A stretch of DNA of 64,000 bases from Neisseria zoodegmatis (lineage in GTDB: Bacteria; Pseudomonadota; Gammaproteobacteria; Burkholderiales; Neisseriaceae): assembly GCF_900187305.1 (NCBI RefSeq), contig NZ_LT906434.1, positions 1,736,001 to 1,800,000 on the forward strand, in the 5' to 3' direction. Below the pieces are notes generated by a model. That model searched no databases, was not told where the DNA came from, and saw only the letters and a list, made by a program, of their open reading frames with translations. Each line of letters begins with the position of its first letter. The first letter of the stretch is position 1. Both the position numbers and the translations under genes were made by a program. Positions 60,449 through 64,000 of the stretch are shown in pieces.

Positions 60449-60925
60449 ATGAAAAACATTTTACTTGCCGGAGTGCTTGTGTCTGCCCTGTCCGCCTGTA
60501 CGGTGGGCACGCCCGGAATGTCGGTCGGCTTGGGCGTCGGCACCAATATCGGCCGCCACGTCGGCTTAGGCACGTCCATCAATATTCCCGTGGGCATCGA
60601 CCGCAACCGCAACCCATCCGGCGTGAATGTGGTTGAAGAGCAAATCGTCACTTATTTCGACAGCCGCGGCAATGCCGGCAACCAGCCGGTTCAAGGCGGT
60701 TTTTACCGACAGCTGATCAGCAAACGCAGCAACGAATATATCGTGCAGGATTTTTATTACGACAACAGCAGAAAACGCACCGACCCTTACACATTGCCGC
60801 GCAACCGCCTGCTTGATTTCCACGCCCATCCTGAAAACGGCACGCTGACCACTTATGCCTACAACGGCAATCTGATGCAGCAAAAAGTTTATCAAAACGG
60901 CAGACTGGTTAACGCCAAATACTAA
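60449..60925 (+). CDS. Small lipoprotein of unknown function
   Basis: This is a 158-residue predicted lipoprotein. MKNILLAGVLVSALSACTVG has a lipobox LSAC (Cys17). A Gly/Val/Ile-rich part (GMSVGLGVGTNIGRHVGLGTSINIPVG) looks like an outer-membrane-associated or amyloid-like strand region. The C-terminus (DSRGNAGNQPVQGGFYRQL, then NGTLTTYAYNGNLMQQKVYQNGRL) has repeats reminiscent of MORN/YwqK-type units. AAGGACGAATC precedes the ATG. I do not recognise a named Neisseria antigen. Confidence 0.8.
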   Translation: MKNILLAGVLVSALSACTVGTPGMSVGLGVGTNIGRHVGLGTSINIPVGIDRNRNPSGVNVVEEQIVTYFDSRGNAGNQPVQGGFYRQLISKRSNEYIVQDFYYDNSRKRTDPYTLPRNRLLDFHAHPENGTLTTYAYNGNLMQQKVYQNGRLVNAKY

Positions 60926-61029
60926 TCGGCAGATGCTTTTAACGAAGGTTCCGACGGACTTAAATCTTCGCAACGCAAATCGGCTTGATACAACAATATT
61001 CCTGCAATCTTTCCACCCGAAACCAAACC

Positions 61030-61127
61030 GTAGGGCGGGCATCTCTGCCCGCCCTACGCCGTCACAATCAAAATACGGTTTTTATATACAAAAAATCAAA
61101 TCGCGGCGGGCAGGGATGCCCGCCCTA
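61030..61127. repeat. Two inverted copies of a GGGCGGGCA palindromic repeat
   Basis: GTAGGGCGGGCA-TCTC-TGCCCGCCCTAC at 61030-61057 is a 12-bp stem. A related palindrome (GGCGGGCA-GGGA-TGCCCGCC, followed by CTAC) lies at 61104-61127 in the opposite orientation. A third, degraded relative lies near 62147 (GGCGGGCAAAAATGCCCGTCC). No coding content was found; the repeats occupy most of the gap between the lipoprotein and hmuT. Confidence 0.7.
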
Positions 61128-61161
61128 CTTAGTGTAGCACCATTCAAATTTTCAACCCGTC

Positions 61162-61207
61162 TTTTCAGACGGCCTCTTCTCTAAGGTTAATCAAGGCCGT
61201 CTGAAAA
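61162..61207. repeat. Outward-facing DUS pair behind hmuT
   Basis: TTTTCAGACGGCCT (61162-61175) and AGGCCGTCTGAAAA (61194-61207) can pair. It lies 10 bp after the hmuT stop on the minus strand and may act as its terminator. Confidence 0.6.
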
Positions 61208-61216
61208 CCGGCCGCC

Positions 61217-62008
61217 TTATTTCGCCAATCCGTTCAACTTCTTCACCACCTGCGGCGTATCCAAGCCGTAGCGGAACATATCGTTGGCCTGCCACAAATA
61301 AATCTTGCCGTTTTTGGCGGCGTTGCTGCCGGCGACTTCAGGGCGGGCGGCGAATTGTTTGACTCCGCCGATCAGTTTTTCATGATGGTCGGCGATGATG
61401 ATCACGTCGGGCTTGGCGGCGATCCATGCTTCGCGGTTGAGCGGTTTCATGCCGTCGAGGTTGGCTGCCGCGTTGATGCCGCCTGCGCGTTTGATGATTT
61501 CGTCGGCGGCGGTGTTTTTACCGGCAACGATGCGGCCGTCGTAACTGAACAGGTAGCGTTTGCCGTTTTGCGGCTGCTGTTTCATGTCGGCCTGCCATTT
61601 GCCTGCCAATGCGTCGGCTTGGGCGGTTTTGTTAATCAGTTTGCCCACGGCGCGAATGCTTTGCGGATAAGCGGCGATGCTGTCGTCGGGGGCGACGTTC
61701 ACGGCATTGACACCGGCTTTTTTCAGGTTGGCGAAAATGGTGGCCGGCTGCACCATCCACGAACCGATGGCCACGTCGGGTTTAGCGGCGATAATCGGCT
61801 CGACGGTTAATTGACGGTGGATGCCGATGCTGGGCTTGCTTTTCAATGCGGGGTTTTGAACGGTTTGGTCGCGGCCGACGATTTCGTTGGTTGCACCCAA
61901 TGCCACCACGATATCGGCCACGTCGGGCGACATCACGACGATGCGTTGGGCGTAAGCGGTTTGCAGGGCGGCGCACAATACGGCGGCGGCGAAGATGGTT
62001 TTTTTCAT
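61217..62008 (-). CDS. hmuT: Hemin ABC transporter substrate-binding protein
   Basis: This is a 263-residue periplasmic binding protein of the HmuT type. The signal peptide MKKTIFAAAVLCAALQTAYA is followed by IVVMSPDVADIVVALGATNEIVGRDQTV and the class III (helical-backbone) pattern LTVEPIIAAKPDVAIGSW. Conserved heme-side residues such as Tyr in LFSYDGRIVAG are present. It carries heme to a HmuUV permease, which is not adjacent. ATG 62008 with AAAAGGAAAAACAC was chosen over ATG 62032. It follows hmuS on the same strand. Confidence 0.92.
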   Translation of the reverse strand: MKKTIFAAAVLCAALQTAYAQRIVVMSPDVADIVVALGATNEIVGRDQTVQNPALKSKPSIGIHRQLTVEPIIAAKPDVAIGSWMVQPATIFANLKKAGVNAVNVAPDDSIAAYPQSIRAVGKLINKTAQADALAGKWQADMKQQPQNGKRYLFSYDGRIVAGKNTAADEIIKRAGGINAAANLDGMKPLNREAWIAAKPDVIIIADHHEKLIGGVKQFAARPEVAGSNAAKNGKIYLWQANDMFRYGLDTPQVVKKLNGLAK

Positions 62009-62035
62009 GTGTTTTTCCTTTTGGAATATCAAACT

Positions 62036-62077
62036 TTTCAGACGGCCTCGGACTGTATTGAAAGAGGCCGTCTGAAA
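62036..62077. repeat. Outward-facing DUS pair between hmuS and hmuT
   Basis: TTTCAGACGGCCTC (62036-62049) and GAGGCCGTCTGAAA (62064-62077) lie in the hmuS-hmuT spacer, together with a further DUS near 62178 and a degraded GGCGGGCA palindrome. Confidence 0.6.
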
Positions 62078-62216
62078 TATTTGGTTACGATTTCATGCTT
62101 TCTTTTTTAACGGCTTCAATAGCTTTCTCTATCGACGGTTTGCGACGGCGGGCAAAAATGCCCGTCCTACTTTCGTTCAGACGGCCTCGATACCTGTCTG
62201 AACACTTTACCGAGCA

Positions 62217-63254
62217 TCAACTTGCCAGCAGCTTATCGGTAATTTCGCGCCACGCTTCGAGTTCGGGTTCGCCTTCTTTACGCTTGCCGAAAATCTGAAG
62301 CACGGTTTTGCGGCGGCTGTCGAAACCTTCCACGCAGGTAACGAAGCCGTCGCGTATCGGGCGGCGCACCACCCAAGTTTCTACGATTTCGTCGTCTTTC
62401 AAGTGCATGCTGAAGCCTTCTTCTTTGCCGTCGAGCACGTTAAGGTAACCGCGGGCGCGCACGACGTTGTGTACTTTGCCTGTTTGAATCTGCACGAGGC
62501 CGCGGTTGCCGGCGAAAATCATGATGTTGATGCCGCGGTCGCGGGCGGCTTCGAGCACTTGCTGCCATGCGCTGTGGTTCAGCAGTTTGGTTGAGCCTTC
62601 GGGGGCGTGGCGGTAGGCGGTTTGGCGGTCGACTTCAAATGTTTCCAACAGGCCGCCGAAGTGATGCACGTCTTTCAACTCGTTCCAACGCTCTTGAAAT
62701 GCGGCTTCTTTTTCAGACAGCAGCGCGGGCGTGGCGGTTGCGGGCGGCAGTTCGCCGGTTTGGAATGCGGGTTTGCCTTCGGTACGGAAGGCATCAAGCA
62801 ATGCCTGCCACTCGGCTTCTTTGCCTTCTTCGCGCATAAACACTTTCTGCACGGATACGCCGAATTCGTCGTAAAACTGAACCGAACGGGACACTTTTTC
62901 GCCGTCGCGGTTGGTAACGGCCAGCACATGATGCCAGCGCGCCGGAAAAATCCGCAGGTCGATGCCGCCTACATTCACGGCGATGCCTGATGTTTCCGAC
63001 ATGCTCACGTTTTCATAAATGCCCTGCTTTTCGTGTACGCACACGCTGTTGCGCACGATGCACTGCACCAAACCCAGCGTGTGTAGTTTCAACACGATAC
63101 CGCGCACATGGTTTTTGCCGCCGAGGTAAACCGTTTCCGGCGCGTCGGCCATCAGCGCGCCTTCGCTCACGCCCAAATCGGCGGCGGCTTCGCGCGGGAA
63201 ATACATGCCCTGTTTTTGGGCTTTGTTGGCTTGGTATTGCTCCCAAAGATTCAT
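62217..63254 (-). CDS. hmuS: Hemin-degrading factor (HmuS/HemS family)
   Basis: HmuS/HemS proteins bind or degrade heme in the cytoplasm. The 345 residues form two repeated beta domains. The first half has GGKNHVRGIVLKLHTLGLVQ. The second half has VHHFGGLLETFEVDRQTAYRHAPEGS, where the His in VHHF is the expected axial heme ligand, and NIMIFAGNRGLVQIQTGKVHNVVRARGYLNVLD. It precedes hmuT on the same strand. hmuU and hmuV are missing from the window, and no outer-membrane heme receptor is present. Confidence 0.92.
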   Translation of the reverse strand: MNLWEQYQANKAQKQGMYFPREAAADLGVSEGALMADAPETVYLGGKNHVRGIVLKLHTLGLVQCIVRNSVCVHEKQGIYENVSMSETSGIAVNVGGIDLRIFPARWHHVLAVTNRDGEKVSRSVQFYDEFGVSVQKVFMREEGKEAEWQALLDAFRTEGKPAFQTGELPPATATPALLSEKEAAFQERWNELKDVHHFGGLLETFEVDRQTAYRHAPEGSTKLLNHSAWQQVLEAARDRGINIMIFAGNRGLVQIQTGKVHNVVRARGYLNVLDGKEEGFSMHLKDDEIVETWVVRRPIRDGFVTCVEGFDSRRKTVLQIFGKRKEGEPELEAWREITDKLLAS

Positions 63255-63334
63255 TCGATTCTGCTCCTTTTATGACTTTCTGCTTTTCAGACGGCCTCTC
63301 GCACGTCAAAAACGCCTGCCTGAAAAAGATGACA

Positions 63335-63991
63335 TTATGCCGTTTTTTCAAACAGCATTTCGATATAAATGCGCTCGGTCAGATTGCCGCTTTTATCCAC
63401 CGCCTTATCTTGTCTGGCCGTCTGAAAGCACAGGCGCAAAGGCAGGCCGCGGGTCAACGCCATTACATCATCCGGTTCGTACAGCGTGAACCCGTAAGCG
63501 CAAAACGGCAGCGTCTGCATAAAGTTTTTCTCACAAAAACTCAGGCACAAACGCCCGCCGGTTTTGAGTACGCGGCAGATTTCCCGCATCAATTCGGCCG
63601 GACGTTCCCAAAAATAAAGCGTATTGATGCTGATGATTTTATCGAACGCACGGTCGGCAAATGGCAACTCCGCGCCATTATACAGATGGTAATCGGCAAG
63701 CCCCGCATTGATAAAGGCTTGGTTGAATGCCAACGCTTCTTCGTGCATTAAAGCCGAAGTTTCCACACCCGTATAGTGCAGCCGCGCCGCCAGCGACAAC
63801 ACATAACCGAGCAAACCACCGTTGCCATAACCCAATTCAAGCACACGGTCGCCGTCGTTCAAGCCCAAGGCGGAAAATGCGTTCACAATCAGCGGCAGAT
63901 TGCGCAAATTCATCACTTGGCCGAACACCCTCCCCATCTCGCCATGCGGACAACGGAGTTGGGCGGCGGTTTGTTCGAGAGTGGGTTGCAT
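63335..63991 (-). CDS. Class I SAM-dependent methyltransferase (UbiE/COQ5-like fold)
   Basis: This is a 218-residue methyltransferase. Motif I is VLELGYGNGGLLGYVLSL (about 50-67), followed by the acidic motif VETSALM and the post-motif ADRAFDKIISINTLYFW, then VLKTGGRLCLSF. The substrate is unknown. It lies upstream of hmuS with 80 bp between (a DUS near 63290), so cotranscription with the heme genes is possible. AGGAATAAC before ATG 63991 is a good ribosome-binding site, so the gene is complete. Confidence 0.85.
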   Translation of the reverse strand: MQPTLEQTAAQLRCPHGEMGRVFGQVMNLRNLPLIVNAFSALGLNDGDRVLELGYGNGGLLGYVLSLAARLHYTGVETSALMHEEALAFNQAFINAGLADYHLYNGAELPFADRAFDKIISINTLYFWERPAELMREICRVLKTGGRLCLSFCEKNFMQTLPFCAYGFTLYEPDDVMALTRGLPLRLCFQTARQDKAVDKSGNLTERIYIEMLFEKTA

Positions 63992-64000
63992 GTTATTCCT

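Overview
This window is a piece of a Neisseria (Neisseriaceae) chromosome. The main evidence is the 10-mer GCCGTCTGAA, the Neisseria DNA uptake sequence (DUS). It occurs dozens of times, mostly as the 12-mer AGGCCGTCTGAA (the AG-DUS dialect). It is often paired tail to tail as a hairpin behind genes, and it is sometimes inside coding sequence. Gene order and proteins fit too: the Entner-Doudoroff cluster, earP-efp with Arg32 in EF-P, folC-SPOR-cvpA-purF, lipB-lipA and an fHbp-like lipoprotein. The AG dialect argues against N. meningitidis or N. gonorrhoeae and for another Neisseria species, but the species cannot be named from this window.

Layout. 1-5 kb: the end of an A+T-rich, probably foreign gene that looks nuclease-like, then gatB, a ferredoxin-reductase-type flavoprotein, a CNNM/CorC-type membrane protein and a 172-bp MITE-like inverted-repeat element. 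5-8.6 kb: a copper locus (copA, a YczE-type membrane protein, copZ and a divergent CueR-type regulator) with a textbook MerR-type promoter. 8.7-20.7 kb: a TerB-like protein, a sirtuin, a lipoprotein phospholipase D/cardiolipin synthase, purK, an fHbp-like surface lipoprotein, a two-domain glycosyltransferase, serS, holC, then earP-efp behind an A+T-rich gap with DnaA boxes. 20.9-31.5 kb: glucose uptake and Entner-Doudoroff catabolism (gluP, pgi, hexR, glk, pgl, zwf leftward; edd, eda rightward), with HexR-like operators between the two arms. 31.5-34.7 kb: a LysR regulator divergent from an acetate symporter pair. 34.8-40.1 kb: two small genes, then folC-SPOR-cvpA-purF. 40.2-45.3 kb: PpiD-like foldase, HU and Lon. 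45.6-51.3 kb: DUF493-lipB-lipA, trpC, ackA, a secreted nuclease and thioredoxin. 51.4-55.5 kb: a Yej-type peptide ABC transporter interrupted by an antiparallel YdhR-like gene. 55.7-60 kb: aromatic aminotransferase, a YqjD/YqjE/YqjK-like envelope operon and an acetyl-CoA hydrolase/CoA transferase. 60.4-64 kb: a small lipoprotein, hmuT and hmuS without hmuU or hmuV, and a SAM methyltransferase.

Functionally this is mostly core metabolism. The glucose genes convert glucose to pyruvate and glyceraldehyde-3-phosphate. ackA, ActP and the CoA transferase handle the resulting acetate. I did not find a clearly new multi-gene defence or mobile system. The best leads are the MITE-like element whose inverted repeat carries a different DUS dialect, the divergent fHbp homologue, the double glycosyltransferase, the DnaA-box cluster, the interrupted yej operon and the incomplete heme operon. 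No rRNA, tRNA, CRISPR array or complete insertion sequence was seen.
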